64,000 nucleotides of DNA from Thelephora terrestris (Eukaryota; Basidiomycota; Agaricomycetes; Thelephorales; Thelephoraceae): positions 1-64,000 of the forward strand of contig WIUZ02000015.1 of NCBI GenBank assembly GCA_015956445.1. The letters run 5' to 3'. Positions 33,301 to 44,156 of this stretch are shown here, in pieces. The notes under the pieces were generated by a model that was not told where the DNA came from, did no database searches, and saw only the letters and a list, made by a program, of their open reading frames with translations. A program made the translations under genes and the position numbers. Numbering within the stretch: position 1 is the first letter of the stretch; each line of letters opens with the position of its first letter.

Positions 33301-35243
33301 CTGTTAAGACTCGGAGGCCTCAGCGTGAGCAAAAGGTACCGGCCAAGCCCGGCAATGTTTACGGTAGTAAGCATCCGGTAGAGATAATTAAATCTACCCG
33401 GCGTATGAAGGATTGGAAGAAGGTTGTCGGAGATTTTTCCGTAGCACCTAGGCGCGGGCGAAGTTCAGGAGCAATTCCCGGACCTAGCACGCAGCCACTT
33501 CCTGAGAGAGAATCCTCCGCTGAGGAAGAGACCGAAGCGGCGTCAGAATCCGAAGATGAGGTTGAGAAGTCCGTTGAACCATCCGGATTCACCACCCCTG
33601 AGGAAGACACTGACGCCCTTCTAGCTAGGCTATGCCGGGAAGGGGGAGTAGAACTCCAAAACCTCTTAATTTCGAAAGCCGTCTCACCAACCGCCAACGA
33701 AAAAACTCCAAAAGAATGGAAATACCGAGACATCGCCACACTACCACAGGCAGAGCTCGAGGAATGGAGGACAGCCTGCAACGAAGAGTTGGAAGCTCTT
33801 CGCAGGCGCAAAGTATACGACCTGGTAGAGCGCCCCCGAGGCCGCAAGGTTATCAAAAACCGCTGGGTATTCGACCAGAAACCAGATGGTCGCAAAAAAG
33901 CCCGCTTAGTAGCAAAAGGCTTCTCACAGGTTGAGGGAATGGACTACGATGCCGTGTTCTCCCCCGTTGTCCGATTCGAGACAGTGCGCCTAATATTTGC
34001 AATGGCCGCCCTCGGAGGATGGGTCCTCAAAGGACTCGATGTTCGAAACGCGTACCTATACGGCGAACTCGACGAGGAAATATACATGGAACAACCAGAG
34101 GGATTCGTAGCTCCAGGAAAAGAGACTCATGTTCTCCGCTTAAAGCGTGCCCTCTACGGACTGAAACAAGCCGGGCTCGCATGGTGGCGAGCCCTGAAAC
34201 GGTCCATGGAAAAGCTCGGATTTAAATCCTTGAGCTCAGATGCTGGGATCTTCATCTACCAGGATAAAGATGGAAGATTCGTGATTGCGTTAATCTACGT
34301 AGACGATGCCATCTTTACCGGACCCCACACAGCGCTTACGGAGCAGCTCAAGGGGGAGTTTATGAAGATATGGGAAACCAGGGATTTAGGGGACCTAACC
34401 GATTTCCTCCGCATGAGGATCACCCGACATGGCAGCAAAATCTCCATAGATCAATGCGCCTACCTTCAAACGGTCCTTGAGCGATGTGGAATGCAAAATG
34501 CTAAAGTCGCAGCAACCCCTCTCCCGGCCGGGTATGTGCCGACTCCGTCGACAGAGGTAGCATGCCCGGAAAGACGAAGCAGGTTCCAAACCATAATTGG
34601 TTCCTTACTATACCTCATGCTGGGTACCCGACCAGATATCGCCTTTGCGGTTACCAAACTTGCGCAATATGCTGCAAACCCATCAAAAGAGCACGTCGAG
34701 AAAGCGCTATATATCTGCCGCTATTTAATCGGGACTTCCAAATATCGATTAACCTACGACGGAGATTCACGGGAAGGTATCTCAGCCTGTACCGACTCAG
34801 ACTGGGCTTCAGACCCCACTCAGAGACGATCCCAAAGTGGATACTTTGTCCGAATGGCAAAAGGGCTCATCTCATGGACCTCAAGAGCGCAGAAAACCAT
34901 TGCACTGTCGTCCACTGAGGCTGAATACATGGCGCTCTCCGATTGTAGCCGCCAAGTAGTCTGGATGCATACCCTTCTGGGGGAGCTCGGCTATGACCTT
35001 AAAGCCATCCCAATCTGCGGAGATAACCAAGGCTCGATCTTTATCGCCTCAAACCCGGTCACTGAAAAGAGGTCGAAACACATCGACATCCGCTATCATT
35101 ATATTCGCGAAGTCATCAATGATGGACGCGTGGTAGTATATTTCATTCCCGGAGATGACAATCCCGCGGATCTCCTGACGAAGAACCTTGGAGTCGTCAA
35201 ACTCAGAAAATTTAGAGATGCCTTAGGCCTTGAATTCTTCTGA
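30351..35243 (+). CDS. Copia gag-pol polyprotein
   Basis: 1630 residues in one frame, no stop or frameshift. The Gag amino end carries the UBN2-like LVPVLEGPNYQRWAPAVRSF. A Gln-run and an Arg/Gly-rich box (near residue 260) stand where a CCHC zinc knuckle is usual, and no knuckle is seen. The protease has WMLDSGASRHFT (about 450). The GAG-pre-integrase has HRRLAHP...CTGCAQGK. The integrase has the D-D-35-E triad (IHSD about 647, MSDAGGEYTS about 710, RAER about 746). The reverse transcriptase begins WVFDQKPDGRKKARLVAKGF and has YVDD at about 1316. The RNase H has STEAEYMAL and ends DNPADLLTKNLG. All catalytic residues are present, so the element may be active. Confidence 0.96.
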   Translation: MSSQLTSLVPVLEGPNYQRWAPAVRSFLMAQGQWRLMKKGKPTKTVRPYIAAVPATDDAEEIPAQEGGEDIDEDALEAWEENNSKALGNIFLRLSPDIQAKHKTEEDAWALYQAIDAEYGKPGVMGIYSEFKSALDVQIPGNADPIPAIDKIMAHFGRLAEANAAVPDFIKAMMILSRMPPAYDYLAQILCQADDIGKVQIDELRKMVKLAWEQKSSSRRSGQQAQKLSNVQRAPGNPNFQQQQQQHDGSRPQGQGRGRNRRGQRGGRGRFQQQAQQTEESQMPPPPPQPPVPSGSNISVSDYGFASMAAFPVRHLPVHRQGTGAPSFYPSVQEARDLAARISVKPSIETLKRLERSYEQTIDPRPRKKARTPPGEDEVSLGWSDEEMDVVSPASVVGPSGLGGRYETNLVLSNETNDSTAPEDKSKSSVVASKYICFTLSTPSETEAVWMLDSGASRHFTFNINDFVEYEAIESIPLRTATSFTTIIGKGTVVLHINEKAVRLSPVYHVPDISHRLLSLGQFLKSGLLSRGSAREISLYEEETEFLTFHPRTEDDSIYVIKTLLGAQLTAAKIETIYSADFEIMHRRLAHPSKEVIQKAGKHVKDFPHVEIPKEHLCTGCAQGKMTNKTFPPSNTRASAPFELIHSDLKTFPIESYRKYKYSIVFYDDYTSHAWTMNLRTKDAALMATRHFLAMVETKYQKKVRRWMSDAGGEYTSLTFTTMLKEKGIEILQSIPHAHQQNGRAERIIRTLMDKAESMRLQACLPQSWWEFALDHATHVYNRTPNRRLNWQTPFQLLNGSKPSIDHLRVFGCGAYVFIPEEVRINKLAPRSELMTYLGTHPGGKGWIFMRGPNNIIFSAAQATFDELHFPKCPTASIRRNTRLQSTAPPLPSHRCHKDGNCQCPLPGGQEEDDAAPSARPKPTPKPSSKGKERAIEPAPRPQTPVQSRAPSPEPPRSPTPSSSSDSGPEDALPAPPTIMPPSPVKTRRPQREQKVPAKPGNVYGSKHPVEIIKSTRRMKDWKKVVGDFSVAPRRGRSSGAIPGPSTQPLPERESSAEEETEAASESEDEVEKSVEPSGFTTPEEDTDALLARLCREGGVELQNLLISKAVSPTANEKTPKEWKYRDIATLPQAELEEWRTACNEELEALRRRKVYDLVERPRGRKVIKNRWVFDQKPDGRKKARLVAKGFSQVEGMDYDAVFSPVVRFETVRLIFAMAALGGWVLKGLDVRNAYLYGELDEEIYMEQPEGFVAPGKETHVLRLKRALYGLKQAGLAWWRALKRSMEKLGFKSLSSDAGIFIYQDKDGRFVIALIYVDDAIFTGPHTALTEQLKGEFMKIWETRDLGDLTDFLRMRITRHGSKISIDQCAYLQTVLERCGMQNAKVAATPLPAGYVPTPSTEVACPERRSRFQTIIGSLLYLMLGTRPDIAFAVTKLAQYAANPSKEHVEKALYICRYLIGTSKYRLTYDGDSREGISACTDSDWASDPTQRRSQSGYFVRMAKGLISWTSRAQKTIALSSTEAEYMALSDCSRQVVWMHTLLGELGYDLKAIPICGDNQGSIFIASNPVTEKRSKHIDIRYHYIREVINDGRVVVYFIPGDDNPADLLTKNLGVVKLRKFRDALGLEFF

Positions 35244-35310
35244 GCACACACCTTCAACTTACTACAGTCCAGTTCCCACCAATGAAGTTATACAGGGAGC
35301 TGTACTTAGT

Positions 35311-35319
35311 AAGGGGGAG
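35311..35319 (+). promoter_or_regulatory. Polypurine tract
   Basis: AAGGGGGAG lies directly before the right LTR, the position and composition expected for the plus-strand primer. Confidence 0.85.
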
Positions 35320-35673
35320 TGTTGAACCGAAGGTCTGTGCCCGGCAAACGGGTCAACCGGCTCTACCGCTTTGAGCGAGAGCCGATGCCGGAGAGCGCTG
35401 AATAAGCGACCCGAAGGGACGGAGTCACATCAGTGACCCGATCGATCGGTATAACGCGCGCGTGCCTTAAGCCGCAGCACGGACCATGTATCAGTCACAC
35501 TGTATAGATGTGACGGTAATAGAGTAGATAGTATATATACCCCTCATGTGTCCATAGATCAATCAATCGCTTCTCTCTCCCTCTCTCCCACTTGCACTAT
35601 TATATCCTCCCCTCTCAGGTAAGAACTAGAGTACGCCATGTAGTAGTATAAAATATACTCTACCTGCTCAACA
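35320..35673 (+). repeat. Right LTR (354 bases)
   Basis: No difference from the left LTR was found on reading. It ends five bases before the fes1 start codon is completed, and its TATA box (35532-35539) lies about 140 bases upstream of that ATG. It also carries a start-stop ATGTAG at 35638-35643 and a perfect AGTATA-AAA-TATACT hairpin at 35645-35659. Confidence 0.96.
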
Positions 35674-35677
35674 GCTA

Positions 35678-36943
35678 ATGGATAGTCTACTCCGCTGGTC
35701 CATCGAACACTCAACGCCCAGGAGCGCAGATGCACCTCATCTGCCTCGGAAGGACATCGATCCGGGAATAGTAGATTACATTCTCGGAAAACCGGACGCG
35801 GTCTTGATGAAGGAGGCCCTTGAACTCGCCCTTGACGAGAATAGGGAAGAAGATGCTCGGGTACGGGCTCTCGACGATTTGGAAATGCTTGTCGAGCAAA
35901 TTGATAATGCAAACGGTATGTACATGCGGGCCATTGCGCGTTAGGAACTCACAGAAGCGTTCATAGATCTTGCCAAGCTGAAAATGTGGGACCCGTTGCA
36001 ATCTCTCCTAACATCTCAAAAATCTTCCGACGTCATTAAGGCGCAGACGTTGTGGATCATAGGCACTGCGCTCCAAAACAACCCTTCGGCCCAAGACTCG
36101 GTACGCGTTCCAGCGCGACGCCCGAAAAACTTTTGGGCTGAATTCAATATATGCTAGTACATCGCCCTCGACCCGGTACCGGTACTGGTATCATTCCTCT
36201 CGCCGGCTGTTCGAACTGCCCAACTCCGGTCGAAGGCCGTGTACGCACTGTCCGGTCTTTGCAAGCACAACTCCAGGGCAGTGAAACAGTTGAGTGGATA
36301 TGGAGGCTGGGAGGCGTTATCCGCTGGGCTCGAAGGTCTGGGCTCCCGCTCACATCCCCCTTGTATCATATTAACGCATCAAGATCCAAACAGACTCGGA
36401 CATCACCGTTCGACGCAAGGTGGCTTTCCTTTTGAACGCGCTACTGATTCAAAACGACTCTGAACTACTGGATGCACCCTCGAATCTGCGAACGCCTGGC
36501 TCTTCTCCTGCCCCTGTTCACCCAAATTCGCATGCATCCATGATGAGCGACCCTCCTTCGACAATGACATCACAGTTTGCTGCGGAGGCTTTGGAGGATC
36601 GCGGGCTTCTGCGAGCCCTCGTCAGAACATTAACTGCTCCCGTTCCGTATGGCCAAGACGGAGAATCAGAGGGTGACGCGGACTTGGAAGAAAAGGTTGT
36701 TCGGTGGGTGTTCGAACAATTCTGCCCCCGCTGCTCAACTCTGACAACCTAGTGCGTAGAACGCTGATAACATATCTGGCAACTCGCGCCGGCAAGTTTC
36801 CCCGTGGGTCTCTCGACGACACTGATCTGGGTGCTTTGAAAAGATTTGTGAGACAGCACCCGGATCTCGGCGCGCGGTGTGGAATTACGGAAGGCGAGAT
36901 GCGTGTATTGCTGCAGGCTGTAGAAGGTGTTCAGGATGGATAA
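35678..36943 (+). CDS. fes1: Hsp70 nucleotide exchange factor Fes1
   Basis: Exons 35678-35915, 35967-36100, 36158-36335, 36394-36703 and 36760-36943 join in phase to 347 residues. The start MDSLLRWSIEHSTP, then ILGKPDAVLMKEALELALDE, NANDLAKLKMWDPLQSLL, VIGTALQNNPSAQDS, LRSKAVYALSGLCKH, DSDITVRRKVAFLLNALL and EKVVRTLITYL follow the Fes1/HspBP1 armadillo fold closely. Fes1 releases ADP from cytosolic Hsp70 and helps clear misfolded protein. The A of the ATG is the last base of the retrotransposon target duplication, so the coding frame is untouched while the native promoter has been pushed 6.4 kb away. Expression from the LTR, or a loss-of-expression allele, is possible. Confidence 0.92.
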
Positions 36944-37724
36944 ACAGAGCGTAGAAAGGATCTTGCACTGTTTTCCATGGAACACGGGGCCGACCGCCCA
37001 CCATCTCATAATACAATCAGCGGTTTGGTAGATGGCGGAATAGGAGCTCGGGTCGAACTTCCCAGAGGCATGGTATCATATCCTCTAACCTCCTCTCGCA
37101 CATGTTGGCCCACGAGGAAGGATCGCCAGTCCCGCCAAAGGCGAGAGAGGTGCCCAACTCTCGTTGGAGGCCGCGATAAGTGTTATCCTTCAAGCTGCGA
37201 TCCCTTGATAGGTATGCCGGCGTTGAGCTTCGAAAGAATCTCTCGGTAGAGGGTGATGAGACCCGTCACTTGTGAGCAATTTGCCTTTGATCTTGTCATG
37301 CACGTTGGTAATGAGGACGATAGGAATTTCCCGAAGGTCACTGATCCAAACAACAACCCGGAACCTGCCACGCGAACTGGATACATGGATACAAGTGAAA
37401 CAAATCGATATAAGAGTACGGCCAGTTCAAGGGATGTTTCCAACAATCGTATTGAGAATAAATTAAAGACAGAGCGTATAGACGATTGGGGATTGGAAAC
37501 GTACGAGATTATAAGGGAATGTACGTGATGGGAAAAATGACATTGTTGTTGCTTCGTCTTGTCCAAGAGAGACAGTTAGCGCTCGTCTTCGCGACGCCGC
37601 TAACTACGACGACTGTGACGGCGACGGCGACGGCGACAAAGATCCTACGACCTTGACGAGCGCAACGACCGACGCCTTCCTCACACTTTCTTTATTGCCG
37701 CCGAAGTTGCGTCAACCTTTGACG
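36944..37724. promoter_or_regulatory. fes1-cla4 intergenic region
   Basis: No gene seen. A (GACGGC)n-like repeat at 37615-37640 lies in the probable 5' leader of the kinase gene. The region should contain the fes1 terminator and the kinase promoter. Confidence 0.5.
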
Positions 37725-40620
37725 ATGGCGTTTAATCAAGTATCTTCAACGTCCTTGACCCCATCACGCCCCGCTCCCCCCGCCCCCCAAAGAGCAGGTC
37801 CCGGTGCGACCTATAACCCCGCATTCTCGATACCGTCCTCCTCTGGATCCTCTTACTCTGGTATCGGCGGTTCCCCAAATCGGAACTCGGAAAACATCAT
37901 GAACACCCACGTCGTTCGGAGTGGCACCGTTAGCATCAAGGAGGATGGTTTTGCGAGCTGGTTATGGCGACCAAAGTGGCTGGTACTTAAAGAGCAGACG
38001 TTGTCGATTCACAAGGGCGAGGTGAGCTTAATCCCTCTCCAAGGACGCCTCTCCGTATCACTATCCGCTCGCTCACTGCTCAATCACATTTCACTTTAGA
38101 CCAGCCCCGCGTCTGCAACCATCAACCTCGGAGATATCACCAACATAGAAAGAACCGACCTCAAGCCCTATTGCCTGCTTCTCGAAACGAAAGACAAGCG
38201 TTTCCACCTGTCTCTCAAGAACGACGAGGAGTTATATGGTTGGCAAGACGATATCTACTCCCGCAGCCCTCTCATGGGCGTCAGCAATCCTACAAACTTC
38301 GTTCACCAAGTTCATGTAGGCTTTGACCCTGTCACCGGCGCCTTCACGGTATATCTCCTCGTTTTCATTTCGTTCCGGCCCATTGATCAGTCGCGCCTGC
38401 TACACAGGGTATGCCCGAGACATGGCAAAAACTCTTGACAAAGTCTGCTATTACCCGGGAGGACTACGCCAAAGATCCACAAGCGGTCCTCGATGTCCTA
38501 GAGTTTTACACTGATCACCAGAAACGCGAGATGGAGGAACTCGGCCTGTACCCCAACTCCCGCCCGGGCACTTCTGGCAACTCTTCAACTCTGACCCCTT
38601 CAACCTTGTCACCATATCCTCAGAACTCCAGCGCTCCAAGATTCAATGCTGGAACCGGCCTCGGCGGGATTGGGAGGTCCCCATCGGACTCGCGGCCCCA
38701 GATGAGAAGGCAGGAATCCGCCCCGGGGGTAATGAACAATGACCCGGATCAGAGAGGAGGTACGCAAACAACCTTGCCACAGAACCTTGCCTTAGCCAGA
38801 GCAGCTGAGCTCGTCAACGGAGCTCACATCCAACACGCCACTATCTCGGGAACTACGTCTGCTAGTCGACCCCCTCTCCCTCAACTGTCGCCCACAATTT
38901 CTCCCCCAAACAGCGTTACTTCCAATCTCCAGGCTAATAGACCCGCGCCGTCGCGGCCCCTTCTCACTGCGAATCGCCCCGCACCTCCCGCTCCCGGGCA
39001 AAAGAGCCCTCTCCAAGATTATACGCCATCCTCCGCTGACCTCCGTGCCAGAACTAGGGCCCAGGGACCTGCTCTCGACCACTCACCGAAGCCTTTTGGT
39101 CTCGGCACCGAATCGCTTCCTGTGCGCAACGACTCCTTGAGCGAGAAAGACCGTGAACGCGAACTGCGAGAGAGGGAGAGGGAACGAGAAAGAGAGAGAG
39201 AGAAAGAGAGAGAAAGAGAACGTGAGAGGGAGCTGGAGCGCGAGCGTGTAGAGAAGGAGAGGCGACTCCAGATTGCCTCAACCAAGTCATCGGCCGCTAC
39301 CTCAAACTCCGCAACCTCCCCTGTCCTCGGACCTGCTGGTTCACTTACCGGCCCTCCCCCCATCAAACCCCTGCAACCGACCAAGAAACTCGCCACGCCT
39401 ACCGTTACAGTCACACAGCCTGCCGAAGATGGTGGCGTAGAAGCTGCCGCTGCTGCCCTCGAGAAGCAGATCGAGAAGCCGAAAGAGAAAGAAAAGAGGA
39501 TCAGTACCATGACTGAGGCACAAATTATGGAGAAGTTGAAGTCAGTTGTGAGCCAGGACGATCCAAAACTACTCTACAGCAAGATACGGAAGGTTGGACA
39601 AGGGTGAGTCCCTCTAACTGGGCGACTCAACCCTGTTGTTTACTCGAGTTCACAGCGCCTCTGGGCACGTTTACGTCGCCAAGACCCTCGCCACAGGAAA
39701 GAAGGTTGCTATCAAAGAGATGGACCTCTCGAACCAACCACGCAAGGAGCTCATTGTCAACGAGATCCTTGTTATGAAGGAGTCCCAACACCCCAACATC
39801 GTCAACTTCCTCGATTCGTATCTCGTCAAGAACAATGAACTTTGGGTCGTAATGGAATATATGGAAGGTGGCGCTTTGACCGACATAATCGAAAACAATA
39901 CCTTGGAGGAAGACCAAATCTCGAGTATATCTATGGAGGTCTGTTCATTCGCTCCTGATATCAAGCCCATACTCTGAACGGCCGTTGTAGACATGCAAAG
40001 GCCTCGGTCACTTGCATAGTCAATCCATCATTCACCGAGATATCAAATCGGACAATGTGCTACTAGACGCTCAAGGTCGTGTCAAGATCAGTAAGATCAC
40101 TCTTTGTCTTGATTCTCCTTTATCGCGAGCTCAGCGATTGCCTTTACAGCGGATTTCGGTTTCTGCGCGAAGCTTACCGACCAGAAGTCCAAGCGCGCGA
40201 CTATGGTTGGCACTCCGTACTGGATGGCTCCTGAGGTTGTCAAACAGAAAGAATACGGTGCAAAGGTCGATATTTGGTCCTTGGGTATCATGGCCATCGA
40301 AATGATTGAGAACGAACCCCCATACCTTGACGAGGAGCCCCTCAAAGCATTATATCTGATTGCCACTAACGGTACCCCGACGTTGAAAAAGCCTGAAGCC
40401 CTGAGCCGCGAACTCAAGAGTTTCCTGAGTGTTTGTCTTTGTGTAGATGTGAAGAGCAGGGCGACCGCGGCGGAACTCCTGCAGGTCCGTATTCCACTTA
40501 TTACGTTCATGCCGCGCGTACTGACCCTGCCGTCGGCGACCCCAGCACGAGTTCTTGAAGAAGGCATGCACCCCTGCAGGCCTTGCACCGCTATTGCGAT
40601 TCAAGACCAAGCAGTCGTAG
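37725..40620 (+). CDS. cla4: Cla4-type p21-activated protein kinase
   Basis: Exons 37725-38021, 38100-38348, 38408-39603, 39656-39938, 39991-40090, 40150-40484 and 40546-40620 give 844 residues. A PH domain covers about 62-165 ([22 protein letters not shown] onward). It is followed at once by a CRIB box ([13 protein letters not shown]...GAFTGMPETW), the PH-CRIB order that distinguishes Cla4 from Ste20. A Pro/Ser-rich linker contains an Arg-Glu repeat (about 430-460). The kinase domain has [24 protein letters not shown] (D692), DFGF (D710) and [11 protein letters not shown]. It is an effector of Cdc42/Rac in polarity, septation and morphogenesis. The gene looks intact. Confidence 0.95.
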
Positions 40621-41054
40621 TCTTCGCAACCACCACGTTTCTCCTCGTATTGTCCAAGACAATCCAGTATATGTGCACGCCTACCGCATATTTATTCTGA
40701 CCGGGCGTCCATCCTCCTTCCCCATTATTTCCTGTTATTTCCTACAGACCCAAATATACTCGGCAACGTACCGCCGCGAACCGCTGCACGATTAAAACGT
40801 TTGACCCTGAGACTCTTCCTGTCCACAGAATACTGTACGCATTGACAAAAATGAAATAAACTAGCTAGAGGCCATAGGGTGCGAATCCGCATAGAAAAAT
40901 GTTCACAAATCGATGGGTGCGTACATAACGGGGGGACGCAAGCAAAATAGTAATAAGTGAATGGTAAGCCTAACTGGCCGAAGAGCTACCTTATAGTTAG
41001 TGACCGGCCGAGATCCAAGAAGTTTTGACCGCCGAAAGCCAAGGCGCAGCGGGC
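40621..41054. terminator. Convergent 3' intergenic region
   Basis: The kinase gene (+) and CNOT11 (-) end towards each other across about 430 bases. The stretch should hold both polyadenylation regions. AATGAAATAAACTAG near 40850 resembles a poly(A) signal for the plus gene. No other gene is seen. Confidence 0.4.
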
Positions 41055-42660
41055 TCAGAAGGAGCCTGTGACCAAAACCTTATATAGCTCAGTTGCGTCT
41101 TTGAACCGGGAATTGCGAAGGGCGAAATGAGCCATTTCGATGGTGTCGATTCCGTCCGGTGCTGCAGGGTTGAGTATGGACAACTTAATCAGTGAGTAAT
41201 AAAATCGGCACAGCTACAAATCCGAGAACGCTTAGTGACTCTAGAGGTCCGAGAGGAGAATTGCCCTACGTTTTGAACTCCTTTGGCAAATATATCCTCG
41301 CTGACCATGCCCTGACGTTCTTCCACTTCAGCCGTATCCAACCAAGAGATACACTCGTGAAGGAAGTAGCCGAGCGTTTCCGATTTGATTGCTTCCCCGA
41401 CGGTCGTGGGCACGCGAGCGGTCCCAAGGGTCATGGGCGTTTTATCCCGTAGAAGGCTTCCGATGACATCAAACGAGTTCAAGGTGGGCGGGAGATGGAT
41501 TAGGGCATCGAAATACATAGGTTGCACGCGGTAGGAGGAGACGTCGGACCACGTCAACAAGCTGATTAGCAGGAGTGTGGCTATTGAGGGATTCTTGGAG
41601 ACGATGGGGGGTATATCCCCTGACGTCACGACGGGCGGACTCGCTACCTTGGACAATAGAGGCTTGAGGACCTGGGAAGGGTGTGTACGGGTGAACATCT
41701 TGAGTCCACGCAGATACCTTGGATCAACGATGATTTAAAAACGTACCCTCTGTTCGGATAGCGATAAGACTCGCTCACGGGCGGCAAGCAGCAGAGAAGT
41801 TCCGCGAGAGATTCCGATCATTTCATTATCCTCATTGGGTGTGATCTTTGGGCGAGATGAAAGCTCCGCAGACGAAACGCCCAAGCCCCTCGAAAGGTTG
41901 GTGATAGAACTGTCTTCTGTGTTGGAATCTTCTCCAACTCTGCATTGAATGCGCCATGAGCTAGGGGTTGTTGCCTTCAGAAAAGGAGACCATACAGGTT
42001 GAATTGCCAGCTGCGGGTATTGGCATCTTTCACCAATACTACGGCGCGTAGCTCAGTGGGTATGGGATGTTGTAAGATGTGCTGAGGGGAGAATGGTCCG
42101 ATCTGGGGTCAACCGCTCTGTTGAGTGATTTGGCAGGTTGGGAGGCATTATAGTCACTCACGTCCTTTCCTTCCCCCTTCAGGATCTTCCAAAGTACGTA
42201 GACGAACTGATCATTGTTTGCGAGACCTCCATCCTTCTCCATATCGAGTGCTTTGTTGGTCTCCCGTACGAAGATGGCGTGAAGGACGGTCGCAAATGGA
42301 TTGATGGATATAGGATGAGGGGCATACATGGAGTACAATATATAGCAGGAAAGGATTCTGTCGGCCGTCTGGATGGCTCCGCTGAGGAAGAGAGCGCGAA
42401 GAGGAACGATGAAAGCAGCCACACACCTCGTTCCCTTCGTCTAACGATGGCAGGAGAGCATCGAGAGCGAGTTGGAACCTGGAAATTTGGGGCGACAGCT
42501 GGTTGAATACTTGTGCGGCGTTGGAACACGATGTGTTGCGAGCTTGGAAGAGCAACTTGGCGACAGGGGCTCTGATGGATTCCGTTGAAGATTGGTGAGA
42601 AGAACGAACGTGGAGTTGTGACACTTGGTTTGTAGTGTGATAACCGGCAGTTTGCATCAT
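41055..42660 (-). CDS. CCR4-NOT complex subunit 11 (CNOT11/C2orf29) homolog
   Basis: The amino part (ATG 42660) runs to DALLPSLDEGNE and, after an intron, AIQTADRILSCYILYSMYAPHPISINPF, matching the family block before NPF. The carboxyl part (41270-41698, then 41055-41213) has DIPPIVSKNPSIATLLLISLLTW, YFDALIHLPPTLNSFDVI, VQNLCRFYYSLIKLSI and EMAHFALRNSRFKDATELY, matching the conserved CNOT11 domain. Introns at 41214-41269 and 41699-41747 are clear. The region 41900-42120 contains at least one intron whose edges I could not fix. CNOT11 is a subunit of the CCR4-NOT mRNA deadenylase, where it binds CNOT1 and CNOT10. Confidence 0.8.
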
Positions 42661-42934
42661 CCTGGGCGAGGGTAGGCGTCAGCGAGAGCTGATAGATTCC
42701 AGCTAACGTCTTTCAAGTGGGAGTGCTTGTGGCGACCGATGGGGTTCAGGACCAAGCGGCACCAGGTGATCGAAGTTGACGAGGCTGTGCTGGACATGGT
42801 GGTCAACGAAACGTGATTTGACATCAGTAAGGTCCCCAGAAATCTACACATGTAATTGTAAGTATCTAAGTACATCCGGATCCCTTCCAACGATGTACGC
42901 TTCCGAACAAGCCCTGAAACACGGACGTTTAGAT

Positions 42935-43801
42935 TCAACGGTGGAGTGAATTGAGGACTCGGAAGGACAAGATCGCCTGAAGCACGGCCCCAACGTAAAT
43001 AAAGGCGCGGATGTAATATGGGGAGTCCAGGAACGGGTATGGAACTGGATCTGTAAATCAGCAAGAGTGAGCTACACGTGAGACGGGCAACGTACATCTT
43101 TCATTGTGGCTTGCACAGTATTCAACCCAGCTCACATACCAGACTCCGAAAAGAACGGCGGTCAATGGTGCTACACGAGCAGCCTGGAATTTGGTGTATC
43201 TCTTCTCAAAGAAGAAAAAATCGAACGCAAGGGCTATCCCCGGTAGAGCGTGCAGGGCGAGATCGACTTTGAGAGGTAACTTCAGAAATGCTGCAGCGGC
43301 GGACGATTCCGGTATGGCCGGCATTATGAGGTGGGGAAACAAGATGATCAAACTCCAGTAAATCGACGAAACAGTGACCTCTAACTCTCGTGACTTTTCA
43401 GTCTCAGTAAAGCCCTGGCAGAATGATGGGACCATACTGGCATCGATATCATCAACAGCCATCGTTTGGCGCCTGTGAGAGCTATGGGAACGCCAGTTAG
43501 TGCAGGGAGCGGCACAACGAGGGTTGACGTACTGATGTTAGACGGAAAAATGTCGACCATCAGCGAAGCAACCATAGTGAGCCAAGCAACCACGAGCCTA
43601 AGTATCCTTGAGTTTTCCGAGGGTATGGTTGTTTTCTTCCTACGACGCTCACCCTTGGATTGTCAGAAATTGGGAGTGCTGACCTTTGTTGCTGCGCATC
43701 CATTCACCTACTGGGCCGCCATCTACAGTCGAGAAACCCCAATACATGATGTATGCAGTAGTTGCGTGGAAAACGATGGCCGCTAGTCGTTGTCGTATCA
43801 T
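42935..43801 (-). CDS. FAR-17a/AIG1-like membrane protein
   Basis: Minus-strand exons 43801-43653, 43606-43533, 43472-43438, 43384-43096 and 43050-42935 join in phase to 220 residues. Family signatures are GQHSQFLTIQG near residue 45, SMPLEVTVSSIYWSLIILFPHLI, KVDLALHALPGIALAFDFFFFEK, FGVWYVSWVEYC and YPVPYPFLDSP. About five to six hydrophobic segments are seen. Vertebrate members (AIG1, ADTRP) hydrolyse fatty-acid esters of hydroxy fatty acids, with conserved Thr and His residues. Fungal members are little studied, so a membrane lipid hydrolase is an inference. It lies 275 bases from CNOT11 in the same orientation. Confidence 0.9.
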
Positions 43802-44156
43802 GGCACGACTTGCACAAGAAGACAGACGCCGATCGAATGCTGCGTTGACGTCACGTTTTCACCGCAAATAAACCTGAGGGGGTATCCGAGTCGATACCTG
43901 GCCAGAAATAATTGGCAAAGTCGACCTATCGTATCTTGGATTAGTTAAAGTCTGGGTCTCGAGAGAGATACAGTGGTCGAAAGCATCACAATCATCAATG
44001 ATTCAATCTGATCCTTCCCTTTCCGCGTGCATCGCCCTTTGTTGCCATCTGTGAGACTACTATAGCTCGCCCTCCTCCCCTCAACGCCTCGCTATTCCCC
44101 TTCACCCTCGACTTCCACCCCACCTTGAGGCTCAGGTATCCCAAATACCTCTCGAC

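Larger units (their letters stand above)
29289..35678 (+). mobile_element. Complete Ty1/copia LTR retrotransposon
   Basis: The body is 29294-35673 (6380 bases) with the 5-base target duplication GCTAA at 29289-29293 and 35674-35678. In order it has a left LTR, a primer-binding site, a leader with a small frame, one long gag-pol frame, a polypurine tract and a right LTR. The order protease, integrase, reverse transcriptase, RNase H makes it Pseudoviridae/copia type. The LTRs look identical base for base, which indicates a very recent insertion. Confidence 0.97.

Noticed and set aside
39019-39510. 163-residue minus frame rich in Ser/Arg/Leu
   Set aside because: It is the antisense shadow of the Arg-Glu repeat and linker of the cla4-like gene.
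42040-42115. tRNA-like sequence (GCGTAGCTCAGTGGGTATGGG)
   Set aside because: It resembles a D-arm, but no anticodon stem, TTCGA B-box or acceptor stem pairs with it, and it lies inside the CNOT11 gene.
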